45,200 nt of DNA from Pseudomonas sp. GM84 (lineage in GTDB: Bacteria; Pseudomonadota; Gammaproteobacteria; Pseudomonadales; Pseudomonadaceae): positions 1-45,200 of the forward strand of contig NZ_AKJC01000103.1 of NCBI RefSeq assembly GCF_000282535.1, in the 5' to 3' direction. The notes beneath the pieces were generated by a model that worked only from the letters and a program-made list of their open reading frames with translations, was not told the origin of the DNA and did not search any database. The position numbers and the translations under genes were made by a program. This document shows, piece after piece, positions 8,218 through 17,100 of this stretch. Every line of letters begins with the position of its first letter. Positions within the stretch are counted from its first letter, which is position 1.

Positions 8218-9072
8218 ATGACCACATCGTTGCAACCTGCCTATGCCCTGGTACCTGGTGCGAACCTGGAAGCCTATGTGCACACGGTCAACAGCATCCC
8301 GCTGCTGACTGTCGAGCAGGAGCGTGATCTGGCCGAGCGTCTCTACTATGAGCAGGATCTTGAGGCCGCTCGGCAAATGGTGATGGCCCACCTGCGTTTC
8401 GTCGTACATATCGCCCGTAGCTATGCAGGCTACGGCCTGGCCCAGGCCGACCTGATCCAGGAAGGCAACGTTGGCCTGATGAAAGCGGTCAAGCGCTTCA
8501 ACCCGGAAATGGGTGTGCGCCTGGTGTCCTTCGCGGTGCACTGGATCAAGGCCGAGATTCACGAGTTCATCCTGCGCAACTGGCGTATCGTCAAAGTGGC
8601 CACCACCAAGGCCCAGCGCAAGCTGTTCTTCAACCTGCGCAGCCAGAAGAAACGCCTGGCCTGGTTGAACAATGACGAAGTGCATCGCGTGGCGGAAAGC
8701 CTTGGCGTCGAGCCACGTGAAGTGCGCGAGATGGAAAGCCGCCTGAGTGGCCAGGACATGGCCTTCGACCCGGCAGCTGAAGCGGACGATGACAGCGCCT
8801 TCCAGTCGCCTGCGCATTACCTGGAAGACCACCGTTACGACCCTGCCGTGCAGCTGGAAGACGCGGACTGGAGTGACAACTCCACCAGCAACCTGCATGA
8901 AGCACTGCAGGGCCTGGATGAGCGTAGCCGTGACATCCTCTACCAGCGTTGGCTGGCGGAAGAAAAGGCAACGTTGCATGAGCTGGCGGACAAGTACAGT
9001 GTTTCGGCTGAGCGTATTCGCCAGCTGGAGAAGAATGCGATGAACAAGGTCAAGGCATTGATCGCGGTCTGA
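8218..9072 (+). CDS. rpoH: Heat-shock sigma factor RpoH (sigma-32)
   Basis: 284 residues, normal length. RpoH directs RNA polymerase to chaperone and protease genes. Region 2 is visible as [16 protein letters not shown] followed by [14 protein letters not shown]. The RpoH box QRKLFFNLR, specific to this sigma-factor family, is at 133-141. Region 4 ends with the helix-turn-helix [18 protein letters not shown] good Shine-Dalgarno (CGGAGG, 8205-8210) fixes the ATG at 8218. The gene follows ftsX, the usual gammaproteobacterial arrangement, but has its own promoter region and terminator. Confidence 0.98.
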   Translation: MTTSLQPAYALVPGANLEAYVHTVNSIPLLTVEQERDLAERLYYEQDLEAARQMVMAHLRFVVHIARSYAGYGLAQADLIQEGNVGLMKAVKRFNPEMGVRLVSFAVHWIKAEIHEFILRNWRIVKVATTKAQRKLFFNLRSQKKRLAWLNNDEVHRVAESLGVEPREVREMESRLSGQDMAFDPAAEADDDSAFQSPAHYLEDHRYDPAVQLEDADWSDNSTSNLHEALQGLDERSRDILYQRWLAEEKATLHELADKYSVSAERIRQLEKNAMNKVKALIAV

Positions 9073-9091
9073 TTGAGTGCTTGAAGTACTG

Positions 9092-9128
9092 AAAAGCCGC
9101 TGGCCCTTCTGGGGTCAGCGGCTTTTTT
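9092..9128 (+). terminator. Rho-independent terminator of rpoH
   Basis: Twenty bases after the rpoH stop, AAGCCGCTGGCCC pairs with GGGTCAGCGGCTT across a short loop (one G-T wobble), followed by a run of T residues. The A-run before the stem makes it potentially active on both strands. Confidence 0.88.
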
Positions 9129-9142
9129 GTATTGGCTTTACT

Positions 9143-9250
9143 GGCCCTATCGCCGGCAAGCCGGCTCCCACAGGTATCCCACTGTCTGAAAGTGAGTGGT
9201 GTACCTGTGGGAGCCGGCTTGTCGTGGCGACGAACCGCGGCGATAGGGCC
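9143..9250. repeat. REP inverted pair with an expanded right arm
   Basis: The left copy, 9143-9174, starts GGCCCTATCGCCGGCAAG and ends GGCTCCCACAGG. The right copy, 9204-9250, is inverted, but extra bases lie between GGCTTG and GGCGATAGGGCC: TCGTGGCGACGAACCGC, where other copies have only CC. The pair lies between the rpoH terminator and the 3' end of mtgA. Confidence 0.9.
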
Positions 9251-9270
9251 AGAACAGTCAGCAAATCGGC

Positions 9271-9981
9271 TCAAGGCCTGCGCGAAGCATCCAGTTGCAT
9301 CAGGTAGCCAGGCCCGCCCAGCTGGCTCATCTGTCGGCGAATCCAGCCCGCGCGGCTCGCTACATAGGCGCTCGGCCGGCTGGCACTCCACTTGATCGGG
9401 CTTGGCAGCACGGCCGCCAGTTGTGCCGCCTGTTGCCGATTCAGCCGGCTTGCATCGATTCCAAAGTGGTAACGCGCCGCTGCCTGGGCACCGAATACCC
9501 CTTTGCCCCATTCCGCACTGTTCAGGTAGACCTCGAGGATGCGCTCCTTCGACCAGAACAGCTCGATCAGTGCCGTGAACCAGGCCTCCAGACCCTTGCG
9601 CAACCAGCTGCGCCCGGACCACAGGAACATATTCTTGGCCACCTGCTGGGTCAGCGTACTGGCGCCGCGAATGCTGCGGCCGCGTTCGTTGTAGGCCAGC
9701 GCCGCCTGGATGGCCGGGATATCGAAGCCCCAGTGCGTGGCGAACTTCTGGTCTTCACCGGCAATGACCGCGACCTTGAGCTCGTCGGAGATATTCTCCC
9801 AAGGCTCCCAGTCGCGCTGCAGGTCGATTGGTTCGCCACTTACCCACGACTGCACCTTGCGCTCGACCATCAATGCCGTGCCAGGTGGCGGCACCCAGCG
9901 AAACACCAGCACCAGTACGATGCTGCCGGCAGCGAACCAGAGCAGGGCGCGGGCGAAGCGGCGAATGATCGATGAAAGCAT
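9271..9981 (-). CDS. mtgA: Monofunctional peptidoglycan glycosyltransferase MtgA
   Basis: 236 residues from the ATG at 9981, the usual MtgA length; an upstream in-frame start would add 22 unlikely residues. MtgA polymerises lipid II into glycan strands at the outer face of the inner membrane but has no transpeptidase domain. One membrane anchor spans about 12-28 (ALLWFAAGSIVLVLVF). The GT51 catalytic motif is EDQKFATHWGFD with E76. The second motif, GASTLTQQVAKNMFLW, is followed by RSWLRKGLEAWFT. All expected catalytic blocks are present. The gene is convergent with rpoH and divergent from the DUF423 gene. Confidence 0.95.
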   Translation of the reverse strand: MLSSIIRRFARALLWFAAGSIVLVLVFRWVPPPGTALMVERKVQSWVSGEPIDLQRDWEPWENISDELKVAVIAGEDQKFATHWGFDIPAIQAALAYNERGRSIRGASTLTQQVAKNMFLWSGRSWLRKGLEAWFTALIELFWSKERILEVYLNSAEWGKGVFGAQAAARYHFGIDASRLNRQQAAQLAAVLPSPIKWSASRPSAYVASRAGWIRRQMSQLGGPGYLMQLDASRRP

Positions 9982-10045
9982 GGCGATGGCTTGGCCGGAC
10001 CGGTGGAAGGGGCCATTATACAGACCCGATCCAAGGAGTCGTCCC

Positions 10046-10417
10046 ATGCTTCGCAGCTTCCTGATGCTCGCCGCCTTTTTCGGTTTTACCGGTGTCGCCC
10101 TGGGCGCGTTCGCCGCCCACGGCCTGAAAAACCGGTTGACGGCGGACTACCTGGCAATCTTTCACACCGGTGTGACCTACCAGTTGGTGCATGCCCTGGC
10201 GATCTTCGGTGTGGCTGTACTCGCGGCGCACTTGCCGGGGCGTCTGGTGGGCTGGGCCGGTGGCCTGTTCGCCCTGGGTATCGTGCTGTTTTCCGGCAGC
10301 CTGTACCTGCTGACCCTCAGCGGGCTGGGCAAGCTGGGCATCATCACCCCCATTGGCGGCCTGTGCTTCCTCGCCGGTTGGCTGTGCCTGGGCCTGGCGG
10401 CCTGGCGCCTGGGCTGA
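10046..10417 (+). CDS. DUF423 family small membrane protein (YgdD/YwdK type)
   Basis: 123 residues from the ATG at 10046, preceded by AAGGAG at 10033-10038. The protein has four hydrophobic segments. The first contains the typical FFGFTGVALGAFAAHGLK motif, and the family pattern HTGVTYQLVHALAIF follows. Members are inner-membrane proteins of unknown function. It starts 64 bases from the divergent mtgA and ends about 100 bases before thiS, which has its own likely promoter, so it may be transcribed separately. Confidence 0.9.
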   Translation: MLRSFLMLAAFFGFTGVALGAFAAHGLKNRLTADYLAIFHTGVTYQLVHALAIFGVAVLAAHLPGRLVGWAGGLFALGIVLFSGSLYLLTLSGLGKLGIITPIGGLCFLAGWLCLGLAAWRLG

Positions 10418-10457
10418 CCAAACGGTCCACAATCGCGACTAATGGCTCCCGTCGCCC

Positions 10458-10487
10458 TTGGGTAAAGGCGTTGTTCGGCGCTAGAAT
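10458..10487 (+). promoter_or_regulatory. Likely sigma-70 promoter for thiS-thiG
   Basis: TTGGGT at 10458-10463 and TAGAAT at 10482-10487, spacing 18, about 33 bases before the thiS start. The leader is too short for a TPP riboswitch and none is visible. Confidence 0.5.
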
Positions 10488-10519
10488 GCGGGCCCCAAAG
10501 AACGATGGTGGCCGTGCGC

Positions 10520-10720
10520 ATGCGCATTCAACTGAACGGTGAACCTTACGAAGTACCCGCTGGCGAAAGCGTCGCGGCCCTGCTGACGCGCCTGGAGCTG
10601 ACTGGGCGCCGGGTGGCGGTGGAACTCAATCTGGATATCGTGCCGCGTAGCCAGCACGACAGCACGCAGCTGAATGAAGGCGACCAGGTCGAAGTGGTCC
10701 ACGCCATCGGTGGCGGTTGA
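10520..10720 (+). CDS. thiS: Sulfur carrier protein ThiS
   Basis: 66 residues. ThiS carries sulfur as a C-terminal thiocarboxylate and delivers it to ThiG for synthesis of the thiamine thiazole ring. The ubiquitin-like beta-grasp pattern (MRIQLNGEPYEVPAGESV) and the essential C-terminal Gly-Gly (HAIGGG) are present. I chose the ATG at 10520 because MRIQLNG aligns with known ThiS starts; the ATG at 10505 would add five residues. Directly followed by thiG. Confidence 0.93.
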   Translation: MRIQLNGEPYEVPAGESVAALLTRLELTGRRVAVELNLDIVPRSQHDSTQLNEGDQVEVVHAIGGG

Positions 10721-10774
10721 TTCCGTCCCGGCGACTCACCTGCAAGCCCAGCAACCTTTTCCCGAGGAACAACG

Positions 10775-11569
10775 ATGAGCAACGTTCGTAGCGACAAGCC
10801 CTTCACCCTGGCCGGGCGTACTTTCCAGTCGCGCCTGCTGGTCGGCACCGGCAAGTACCGTGACATGGAAGAAACCCGTCTGGCCATCGAGGCCTCGGGT
10901 GCCGAAATCGTCACCGTCGCCGTGCGCCGCACCAACCTCGGCCAGAACCCAGGCGAGCCGAACCTGCTCGACGTGTTGCCGCCGGACCGCTACACCATCC
11001 TGCCGAACACAGCTGGCTGCTATGACGCGGTCGAAGCCGTGCGCACCTGCCGCCTGGCCCGTGAGCTGCTCGATGGCCACAACCTGGTCAAGCTGGAAGT
11101 CCTGGCCGACCAGAAAACCCTGTTCCCCAACGTGATCGAAACCCTCAAGGCCGCCGAAGTGCTGGTCAAGGACGGTTTCGACGTGATGGTCTACACCAGC
11201 GATGACCCGATCATTGCCCGTCAGCTGGCCGAAGCCGGCTGCATCGCGGTGATGCCGCTGGCCGGCCTGATCGGCACCGGCCTGGGTATCTGCAACCCGT
11301 ACAACCTGCAGATCATCCTGGAAGAATCCAAGGTGCCGGTACTGGTTGACGCCGGTGTAGGTACCGCCTCCGACGCCACCATCGCCATGGAAATGGGCTG
11401 CGAAGCCGTGCTGATGAACTCGGCCATCGCTCACGCCCAGCAGCCGGTGCTGATGGCCGAGGCCATGAAGCACGCCATCGTGGCTGGCCGCATGGCCTAC
11501 CTGGCCGGGCGCATGCCGAAGAAACTCTATGCCAGCGCCTCTTCGCCGCTGGATGGTCTGATCAAGTAA
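10775..11569 (+). CDS. thiG: Thiazole synthase ThiG
   Basis: 264 residues. ThiG condenses deoxyxylulose phosphate, dehydroglycine and the ThiS thiocarboxylate into thiazole phosphate. It is a TIM barrel. The N-terminal strand reads [12 protein letters not shown], followed by AVRRTNL. The probable Schiff-base lysine is K106 in NLVKLEVL. C-terminal phosphate-binding segments include [10 protein letters not shown]-type sequence ([18 protein letters not shown]). The gene starts 54 bases after thiS with GAGGAA as ribosome site. The dehydroglycine source is not in this window. Confidence 0.97.
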   Translation: MSNVRSDKPFTLAGRTFQSRLLVGTGKYRDMEETRLAIEASGAEIVTVAVRRTNLGQNPGEPNLLDVLPPDRYTILPNTAGCYDAVEAVRTCRLARELLDGHNLVKLEVLADQKTLFPNVIETLKAAEVLVKDGFDVMVYTSDDPIIARQLAEAGCIAVMPLAGLIGTGLGICNPYNLQIILEESKVPVLVDAGVGTASDATIAMEMGCEAVLMNSAIAHAQQPVLMAEAMKHAIVAGRMAYLAGRMPKKLYASASSPLDGLIK

Positions 11570-11578
11570 GAGCCCCTG

Positions 11579-12301
11579 ATGACTGAACCGCAAGATACGC
11601 CGACCACCCCTGACGGCGAAGCGCGCCCCCACCGTCGCATCAAGAGTTTCGTGATGCGCGCCGGGCGCATGACCGAAGGCCAGCAACGCGGCCTGGACCA
11701 GGGCGGCCCGCTGTACATCCTGCCGCTGGCCGACAGCCCGGTGGACTACGACCAGGTGTTTGGCCGTTCGGCGCCGCGCACCCTGGAGATCGGTTTCGGC
11801 ATGGGCCATTCCCTGCTGGAAATGGCCGCTGCCGCGCCGGAGCTGGACTTCATCGGTGTGGAAGTGCACCGCCCGGGTGTTGGCGCACTGCTCAACGGCG
11901 TGCTGACCCAGGGCCTGAAGAACCTGCGGGTGTACGACTGCGACGCCATCGAAGTGCTCAACCGCTGCGTGGCCGACAACAGCCTCGACCGTTTGATGCT
12001 GTTCTTCCCCGACCCGTGGCACAAGGCGCGCCATCACAAGCGCCGCATCGTGCAGCTGGAGTTCGCCGAGCTGGTGCGTCGTAAGCTCAAGCCGGGCGGC
12101 GTGTTCCACATGGCGACCGACTGGGAGCCGTATGCCGAGTACATGCTGGAAGTGATGAGTGCTGCGCCGGGTTACCGTAACCAGGCGGCGGACGGGGCTT
12201 ATGTGCCGCGTCCGGAAGAGCGACCGATCACCAAGTTCGAGCGCCGTGGTGAGCGCTTGGGGCATGGAGTTTGGGATTTGAAGTTCGAGAAGGTGGATTG
12301 A
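11579..12301 (+). CDS. trmB: tRNA (guanine46-N7)-methyltransferase TrmB
   Basis: 240 residues. TrmB makes m7G46 in the variable loop of many tRNAs using SAM. The SAM site [15 protein letters not shown] and the family signature [15 protein letters not shown] are both present, and the C-terminal [14 protein letters not shown] is typical. It lies nine bases after thiG on the same strand and is probably cotranscribed with thiSG. A strong terminator follows about 50 bases after its stop. Confidence 0.97.
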   Translation: MTEPQDTPTTPDGEARPHRRIKSFVMRAGRMTEGQQRGLDQGGPLYILPLADSPVDYDQVFGRSAPRTLEIGFGMGHSLLEMAAAAPELDFIGVEVHRPGVGALLNGVLTQGLKNLRVYDCDAIEVLNRCVADNSLDRLMLFFPDPWHKARHHKRRIVQLEFAELVRRKLKPGGVFHMATDWEPYAEYMLEVMSAAPGYRNQAADGAYVPRPEERPITKFERRGERLGHGVWDLKFEKVD

Positions 12302-12351
12302 TTGGCTGTTTGAGCCTTTCGAGCCACAAGTGCCTGCAGAAATGCAGGCAT

Positions 12352-12383
12352 AAAAAAACCGCCTTGAGAGAGGCGGTTTTTTT
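12352..12383 (+). terminator. Rho-independent terminator after trmB
   Basis: AACCGCCT and AGGCGGTT form a stem around a six-base loop, flanked by seven A before and seven T after, so it can work in both directions. A weaker TGCCTGCA/TGCAGGCA hairpin lies just upstream at about 12331-12350. Confidence 0.92.
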
Positions 12384-12686
12384 ATGCGAGCGAGAGGACT
12401 GAGTATCCTTCGCTCGGGGTCTTCACCGACAAGTCAGTGGATCAGATGCTGGAAGATTGGCCCGCCAACACGGAGGCCATGGCATATGAAGCGTTTGCTT
12501 GATGCGCTGAGCCACGTTTGGAAGCTCATCAGGATCTTGTTCGTACTCAAGACCGCGAGAGATTTCTGTGGGAGCGGGCTTGTCCCGCGAAGAGGCCGGC
12601 TCAGCCGCAGCAAGTTGATGGTCAGGGCTTCGCCCTGGTTCGCGGGACAAGCCTCCCACAGATATGTGCAATCCTGTTGCTGTGGC
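12384..12686. other. Gene-poor gap of about 300 bases with a REP-like pair
   Basis: Between the trmB terminator and the DUF3392 gene. The right part holds a REP-like inverted pair (12566-12661). The left part, 12368-12502, is open on the plus strand and would end with LEDWPANTEAMAYEAFA before a TGA. It has only a GTG at 12437 or an ATG at 12446 as start and no ribosome site, so I do not call it a gene. It may be a remnant or chance. Minus-strand frames here mostly translate the repeat. Confidence 0.6.
12566..12661. repeat. Divergent REP-like inverted pair
   Basis: The left arm, 12566-12599, begins CTGTGGGAGCGGGCTTGTCC and ends GCGAAGAGGCCGG. The right arm, 12639-12661, reads TTCGCGGGACAAG then CCTCCCACAGA in inverted sense. 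This is a different REP subtype from the GCCGGCAAGCCGGC copies elsewhere in the window and it has a shorter right arm. Confidence 0.82.
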
Positions 12687-13013
12687 TCACCCCCGCCGAT
12701 CGGCCACCACGCCAATCAACACCAGCACCACCAACAAAACGGGTGCCAACGCATAGTTGTTGAACTGGCTCAGCCCCTTCACCACCCAGGGCGTGGCATA
12801 GATCAGCGCCGCGCCACTGCCGATCATCACCAGCAGCGCCATGAACGGCACACGCAGGGCACCCGCCAGGCCGCCCAGGCGTTGTTCCACCCAGGCCTTG
12901 AGGTCAGTGCCGAACAGCACCAGCAGGCAGCCTACCAGGGCCAGGGAAATCTCCGACAGGTTGCTACGGCTCCAGCGGGAAACCGTGGCCAGCAGATCAA
13001 GTACCAGATCCAT
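12687..13013 (-). CDS. DUF3392 family membrane protein
   Basis: 108 residues with three hydrophobic segments: about 22-36 (ISLALVGCLLVLFG), 56-73 (VPFMALLVMIGSGAALIY) and 87-103 (YALAPVLLVVLVLIGVV). This matches DUF3392, small inner-membrane proteins of unknown function. It starts nine bases after the hemW stop and is the last gene of the minus-strand block. No catalytic residues are evident. Confidence 0.88.
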   Translation of the reverse strand: MDLVLDLLATVSRWSRSNLSEISLALVGCLLVLFGTDLKAWVEQRLGGLAGALRVPFMALLVMIGSGAALIYATPWVVKGLSQFNNYALAPVLLVVLVLIGVVADRRG

Positions 13014-13022
13014 GGGTCATCC

Positions 13023-14198
13023 TTAGGTCAAGAAATACTGCAGCAAGTCATTGAGGAACAGCTGGCCGCGCGGCGTGGCCACCAACCGATCCGGTTCGAC
13101 CTGCAAAAGGCCCTTTTGTTCGGCGGCGCGGCGTGCCTCGGCCAGTTGCGCCAGGGGCAGCCCGGTGCGTTGGGTGAACAGCTCGGCTTCCACGCCATCG
13201 GTGAGGCGCAGCGCGTTCATCAGGAACTCGAACGGCAATTCATCGACCGGTAGCAGCTTCTCGCCGGCCTTGAAGGGCTTGGCAAGGTTCAGGTAGTCCT
13301 TCGGCAGGCGGGTCTTCCAGGTACGCAGGATGCGGCCATCGGCGAAGGTCAACTTGCCGTGGGCCCCGGCACCAATGCCGATGAAATCGCCAAATTGCCA
13401 GTAGTTCAGGTTGTGCCGTGCCGGGCGGCCGGGCTGGGCGTAGGCCGACACTTCGTACTGTTTGAAGCCATGCTCGGCCATCAGGGTTTGGCCAGCTTCC
13501 TGAATGTCCCAGAGGATGTCGTCTTCCGGAAGCTCCGGCGGCTGGTTCCAGAACACCGTGTTCGGTTCCACGGTCAGCTGGTACCACGACAGGTGCGTCG
13601 GCCCCAGGTCGATGGCCTGGCGCAGGTCGCCGAGGGCATCTTCCAGCGACTGGTCCGGCAGGCCGTGCATCAGGTCCATGTTGAAGTTGTCGAAGCCGGC
13701 CGCGCGGGCCATGGCCGCTGCGCGGACCGCTTCGTCGCCATTGTGGATGCGGCCCAGGGCCTGCAGCTTGGCGGGCTGGAAACTCTGCACACCGATGGAC
13801 AGGCGATTGATGCCCGTTTGCCGGTAGGCCTTGAATTTCTCCTGCTCGAAGGTGCCTGGGTTGGCTTCCAGCGTGATCTCGATGTCTGGGGCGAACGGGA
13901 TGCGTTGCTCCACGCCACGCAGCAAGCGGCCCAGGGCATTGGCGCTGAACAGGCTGGGCGTGCCGCCGCCGAAGAAGATCGACGAAATCGGCCGGCCCTG
14001 AACGGCAGCCAGCTCCTGGTCGAGGTCGGTCAGCAGGGCGTCGACATACGCCTCTTCCGGCAGCTCAGGGCCGGCGGCGTGGGAGTTGAAGTCGCAGTAA
14101 GGGCATTTGCGCACGCACCACGGAATGTGGATGTACAACGCCAGGGGCGGCAGCGTGGTGAAAGCCACCGCGTCTGGTTGGGACAGCGTTGCGATCAT
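13023..14198 (-). CDS. hemW: Radical-SAM heme chaperone HemW
   Basis: 391 residues. HemW belongs to the HemN-like radical SAM family but acts as a heme-binding chaperone for respiratory enzymes; it is often misnamed as an oxygen-independent coproporphyrinogen oxidase. The [4Fe-4S] motif CxxxCxxC is C28, C32 and C35 ([14 protein letters not shown]), without the extra cysteine of true Hem[11 protein letters not shown] and the C-terminal HemN domain ([13 protein letters not shown]) follow. The ATG overlaps the rdgB stop by four bases (ATGA). Confidence 0.95.
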   Translation of the reverse strand: MIATLSQPDAVAFTTLPPLALYIHIPWCVRKCPYCDFNSHAAGPELPEEAYVDALLTDLDQELAAVQGRPISSIFFGGGTPSLFSANALGRLLRGVEQRIPFAPDIEITLEANPGTFEQEKFKAYRQTGINRLSIGVQSFQPAKLQALGRIHNGDEAVRAAAMARAAGFDNFNMDLMHGLPDQSLEDALGDLRQAIDLGPTHLSWYQLTVEPNTVFWNQPPELPEDDILWDIQEAGQTLMAEHGFKQYEVSAYAQPGRPARHNLNYWQFGDFIGIGAGAHGKLTFADGRILRTWKTRLPKDYLNLAKPFKAGEKLLPVDELPFEFLMNALRLTDGVEAELFTQRTGLPLAQLAEARRAAEQKGLLQVEPDRLVATPRGQLFLNDLLQYFLT

Positions 14199-14788
14199 GC
14201 CAGGCCCAGACGTTGACGCAGCAGGGCCATGGCGCGGGCGCGGTGGCTGAGCTGGTTCTTATCCAATGGGGCGAGGTCGGCGCTCGAGCAGTTGCGCTCC
14301 GGCACCCAGAACAGCGGGTCGTAACCGAAGCCATGCTCACCGCTGGCTTCGAACAGGATGCGCCCTTGCCACAGGCCTTCGCAGAGAATCGGCAACGGAT
14401 CATCGGCATGCCGCACCAGGGCCAGGACGCAGACGAACTGGGCGCCGCGCTGATCTTCCGGCACATCCTTGAGTGCTTCGAGCAGCTTGGCATTGTTTGC
14501 CGCGTCACCCTTGCCGTCGGCATAGCGCGCCGAATAGATGCCTGGCGCGCCGCCAAGGAAATCCACCGCCAGGCCCGAATCGTCGGCCAGCGCCGGCAGG
14601 CCGGAAATGCGGGCCGCATTGCGGGCCTTGAGGATGGCATTCTCGACGAACGACAAGCCGGTTTCTTCAGGCTCGACCTGGCTGAACTCACCGATCGAGC
14701 GCAGCTGCACCGACTGGCCGAGCATGGCCTGGAGTTCCTTGAGTTTGCCGGCGTTATGGCTGGCCAATACGAGTTGCTGGAAATTCAT
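14195..14788 (-). CDS. rdgB: dITP/XTP pyrophosphatase RdgB
   Basis: 197 residues. RdgB hydrolyses deaminated purine triphosphates (dITP, XTP) and so keeps them out of DNA and RNA. The Ham1-type N-terminus [12 protein letters not shown], the metal/substrate motif DDSGL (69-73) and GFGYDPLF and SHRARA in the second half are all present. Two adjacent ATGs exist (14791 and 14788). I chose the second because the weak AGG ribosome site is better spaced for it. Either choice overlaps the TGA of the preceding gene, so the genes are coupled. Confidence 0.94.
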   Translation of the reverse strand: MNFQQLVLASHNAGKLKELQAMLGQSVQLRSIGEFSQVEPEETGLSFVENAILKARNAARISGLPALADDSGLAVDFLGGAPGIYSARYADGKGDAANNAKLLEALKDVPEDQRGAQFVCVLALVRHADDPLPILCEGLWQGRILFEASGEHGFGYDPLFWVPERNCSSADLAPLDKNQLSHRARAMALLRQRLGLA

Positions 14789-15222
14789 CATTCGCCTGGG
14801 AACACTTCCTGGTTGAAGCTGAGAGAGTTGCTGGTACCGCCGGTTTCGATATTCAGATCGAAGGTGACGGTTTCTGGCTGGTCGATCTTGAACTGGGCGA
14901 TGTAGTACACCGCGCCTTGTTCGGTGATTTGCTTGAACGACAGCGGGCTGCTGCGTCCGGTCAGGTCCTTGACCGTGCCGCTGACCACCGCCATCGCAGG
15001 TTTGTCGGCCTTGAGCACGGCAATATTGAGCACGCCCTGGTTCTTGCTGCGGACAAGGCCGGTGGCCGTTGCCACCTCCGGCGTGAGCATGCTTGAAGTG
15101 AATGCACTGTAGTGCACCGTCACGTCGCCAAACACTTCCTTGCGCTCGGGCCTGGCGGCATCGGCAGCCAGTACTGGCAGGGCCAGGCACAGGCTGATCA
15201 GGAACAGGGCTAGACGACGCAT
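14788..15222 (-). CDS. DUF4426 periplasmic protein
   Basis: 144 residues from the ATG at 15222, chosen because GGAGGA precedes it at the right distance (15231-15236) and a clear signal peptide follows ([20 protein letters not shown]). The mature part, about 120 residues, starts near [20 protein letters not shown], typical of DUF4426. Function is unknown. Placement between metW and rdgB is common in pseudomonads. It is predicted to be periplasmic. Confidence 0.87.
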   Translation of the reverse strand: MRRLALFLISLCLALPVLAADAARPERKEVFGDVTVHYSAFTSSMLTPEVATATGLVRSKNQGVLNIAVLKADKPAMAVVSGTVKDLTGRSSPLSFKQITEQGAVYYIAQFKIDQPETVTFDLNIETGGTSNSLSFNQEVFPGE

Positions 15223-15244
15223 GGTGCGATTCCTCCGGTGGGCG

Positions 15245-15865
15245 TCAGACCGCGAGCTGGTGCTCCTGCAGGCCAGGGCTGCTGACGCGATAAATGCCGA
15301 TTTCACCTAGAAGATTAGGCCAAAGCCGGCCACCCCACCCGTTCCGGTGCAAGTGGTCGACGGCCAGGCGGTCGAGTACCTTGGCGTGGCGTTCATGGCA
15401 CAGCTCTTCGAAGTCGGCGAAGGTGCAGAAGTGGATGTTCGGCGTGTTGTACCAGGTATACGGCATGAAGTCCGACACCGGCATGCGGCCTTTGGTCGCC
15501 AGGTACCAACGGCAGCGCCAGTGGCCGAAGTTGGGGAAGGTGATGATGCACTGGCGGCCCACCCGCAGCATCTCGTCGAGAATGCGGTCGGGGTACTCTA
15601 CGGCCTGCAGGGCCTGGGTCATGATCACCACGTCGAAGCTGTTGCTGGCGAAGTTGCCCAGGCCCTTGTCGAGGTCTTGCTCGATCACGTTGACGCCCTT
15701 GGCGACGCAGGCGGCGATGTTGTCGGCGTCGATTTCCAGGCCGTAGCCGGTGACTTGCTTGCGATCGCGCAGCGAAGCCAGCAGCTCGCCACTGCCGCAG
15801 CCCAGGTCGAGTACCCGGCTGCCGGCGGGAATCCAGTCGTGGATGATTTCCAGATCGGCTCTCAT
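15245..15865 (-). CDS. metW: MetW methyltransferase-like partner of MetX
   Basis: 206 residues with a class I SAM-binding site VLDLGCGSGELLASL at about 19-33 and a methyltransferase-like core (VVIMTQALQAVEYPD). MetW is needed for efficient homoserine acylation in several proteobacteria and acts with MetX in methionine synthesis; how it does so is not visible here. It starts seven bases after metX, which fits the metXW operon. The C-terminal WPNLLGEIGIYRV segment is family-typical. Confidence 0.94.
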   Translation of the reverse strand: MRADLEIIHDWIPAGSRVLDLGCGSGELLASLRDRKQVTGYGLEIDADNIAACVAKGVNVIEQDLDKGLGNFASNSFDVVIMTQALQAVEYPDRILDEMLRVGRQCIITFPNFGHWRCRWYLATKGRMPVSDFMPYTWYNTPNIHFCTFADFEELCHERHAKVLDRLAVDHLHRNGWGGRLWPNLLGEIGIYRVSSPGLQEHQLAV

Positions 15866-15872
15866 GCTGTCC

Positions 15873-17012
15873 TCAGATGGCGATGCGGTTCATGTAGTTC
15901 GAGAAACCCTGCATGTAGCGAGGCGTCGGGATCAGGAAGGCATCGTGCCCATAAGGCGAGTCGATCTCCAGATAACAGACGTTCTTGCGCGCAGCCATCA
16001 GAGCGTCGACGATCTCGCGCGAGCGGGCCGGCGAGAAGCGCCAGTCGGTGGTGAACGACATGATGCAGTAGTTTGCCGTGACGTCGGCCAGGGTGGCTGC
16101 CAGATCACCGCCATGGGCCGCAGCCGGGTCGAAATAGTCCAGGGCCTTGGTCATCAGCAGGTAGGTGTTGGCGTCGAAGCGCCCGGAGAATTCTTCGCCC
16201 TGGTAGCGCAGGTAGCTTTCGACCTGGAACTCGACGCTGTGGAAGTCGTAGTTGAGCTTGTCGCTCTTGAGCTCACGGCCGAATTTCTCGCCCATCGAAT
16301 CGTCGGACAGGTAAGTGATGTGGCCGACCATGCGCGCCAGCATCAGGCCGCGCTTTGGAATCACGCCCTGGTCCTGGAACGAGCCGCCATGGAACTCCGG
16401 ATCGGTAAGGATGGCCTGGCGCGCCACTTCGTTGAAGGCGATGTTCTGTGCCGACAACTTGGGGGCCGAGGCGATGTCGACGCAATGGCGCACGCGGTCA
16501 GGGTAAGTGATGGTCCATTGCAGTGCCTGCATGCCACCGAGGCTGCCACCGACCACGACGGCCCATTGCTGGATGCCCAGGCGGTCGGCCAGGCGCACCT
16601 GGCTGTGCACCCAGTCTTCCACGGTCAGTACCGGGAAGTCGGCGCCATAGGGCTTGCCGGTGGCCGGGTTGACGCTGCTCGGGCCGGTGCTGCCATTACA
16701 GCCGCCGAGGTTGTTCAGGCTGACCACGAAGAAGCGGTTGGTGTCGATCGGTTTGCCAGGGCCGATGCAGCTGTCCCACCAGCCCGGCTTGCGGTCGGTG
16801 GTGGCATGGTAGCCCGCGGCATGGTGGTGGCCGGACAGGGCATGGCAGATCAGTACGGCATTGCTGGCGCTGGCGTTCAGGCTGCCATAGGTCTCGTAGA
16901 CCAGCTCGTAGCTGGCCAGGGAACGGCCACAAGCCAGGGCCAGCGGTTCATCGAACCGGGCAATTTGCGGTGTAACCAGACCGACGGAATCTTCGGGAAG
17001 GACAGTGGACAT
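15873..17012 (-). CDS. metX: Homoserine O-acyltransferase MetX
   Basis: 379 residues, an alpha/beta-hydrolase-fold enzyme that acylates homoserine at the first committed step of methionine synthesis. The nucleophile elbow GGSLGGMQ puts the catalytic serine at 157. The C-terminal PYGHDAFL gives the probable catalytic histidine, H356. [14 protein letters not shown] and [11 protein letters not shown] are family blocks. MetX enzymes may use acetyl-CoA or succinyl-CoA. Pseudomonas MetX is reported to prefer succinyl-CoA, but I do not assign the donor from sequence alone. It is followed by metW; the 88-base gap upstream holds a perfect hairpin. Confidence 0.95.
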   Translation of the reverse strand: MSTVLPEDSVGLVTPQIARFDEPLALACGRSLASYELVYETYGSLNASASNAVLICHALSGHHHAAGYHATTDRKPGWWDSCIGPGKPIDTNRFFVVSLNNLGGCNGSTGPSSVNPATGKPYGADFPVLTVEDWVHSQVRLADRLGIQQWAVVVGGSLGGMQALQWTITYPDRVRHCVDIASAPKLSAQNIAFNEVARQAILTDPEFHGGSFQDQGVIPKRGLMLARMVGHITYLSDDSMGEKFGRELKSDKLNYDFHSVEFQVESYLRYQGEEFSGRFDANTYLLMTKALDYFDPAAAHGGDLAATLADVTANYCIMSFTTDWRFSPARSREIVDALMAARKNVCYLEIDSPYGHDAFLIPTPRYMQGFSNYMNRIAI

Positions 17013-17063
17013 CGACCCTGCTCACGCTTGACGGAGGCGTAAGTCTAAAGAGCGCTACCCCCA

Positions 17064-17085
17064 GCGGCAAGCAATGGCTTGCCGC
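17064..17085 (-). promoter_or_regulatory. Perfect hairpin in the yggT-metX gap
   Basis: GCGGCAAGC and GCTTGCCGC form a nine-base perfect stem around a four-base loop. There is no T-run on the minus strand (GGGGGTAGC follows), so it is not a canonical terminator. It lies about 50 bases upstream of metX and could be an attenuator or a transcript-stability element. Confidence 0.45.
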
Positions 17086-17100
17086 CAGGTGCACGCGGGG

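Noticed and set aside
8201-8245. RNA thermometer covering the rpoH ribosome site
   Set aside because: AGGTT of the ribosome site can pair with AACCT inside the gene, but only five bases match, which is too weak to claim.
10421-10519. TPP riboswitch before thiS
   Set aside because: The leader after the likely promoter is only about 30 bases and no TPP-aptamer motifs such as CTGAGA are present.
12423-12715. Small minus-strand frames (82 and 93 codons) in the gap after trmB
   Set aside because: Much of their length translates the REP-like repeat (SSRDKPAPTE and similar), a common false call in Pseudomonas.
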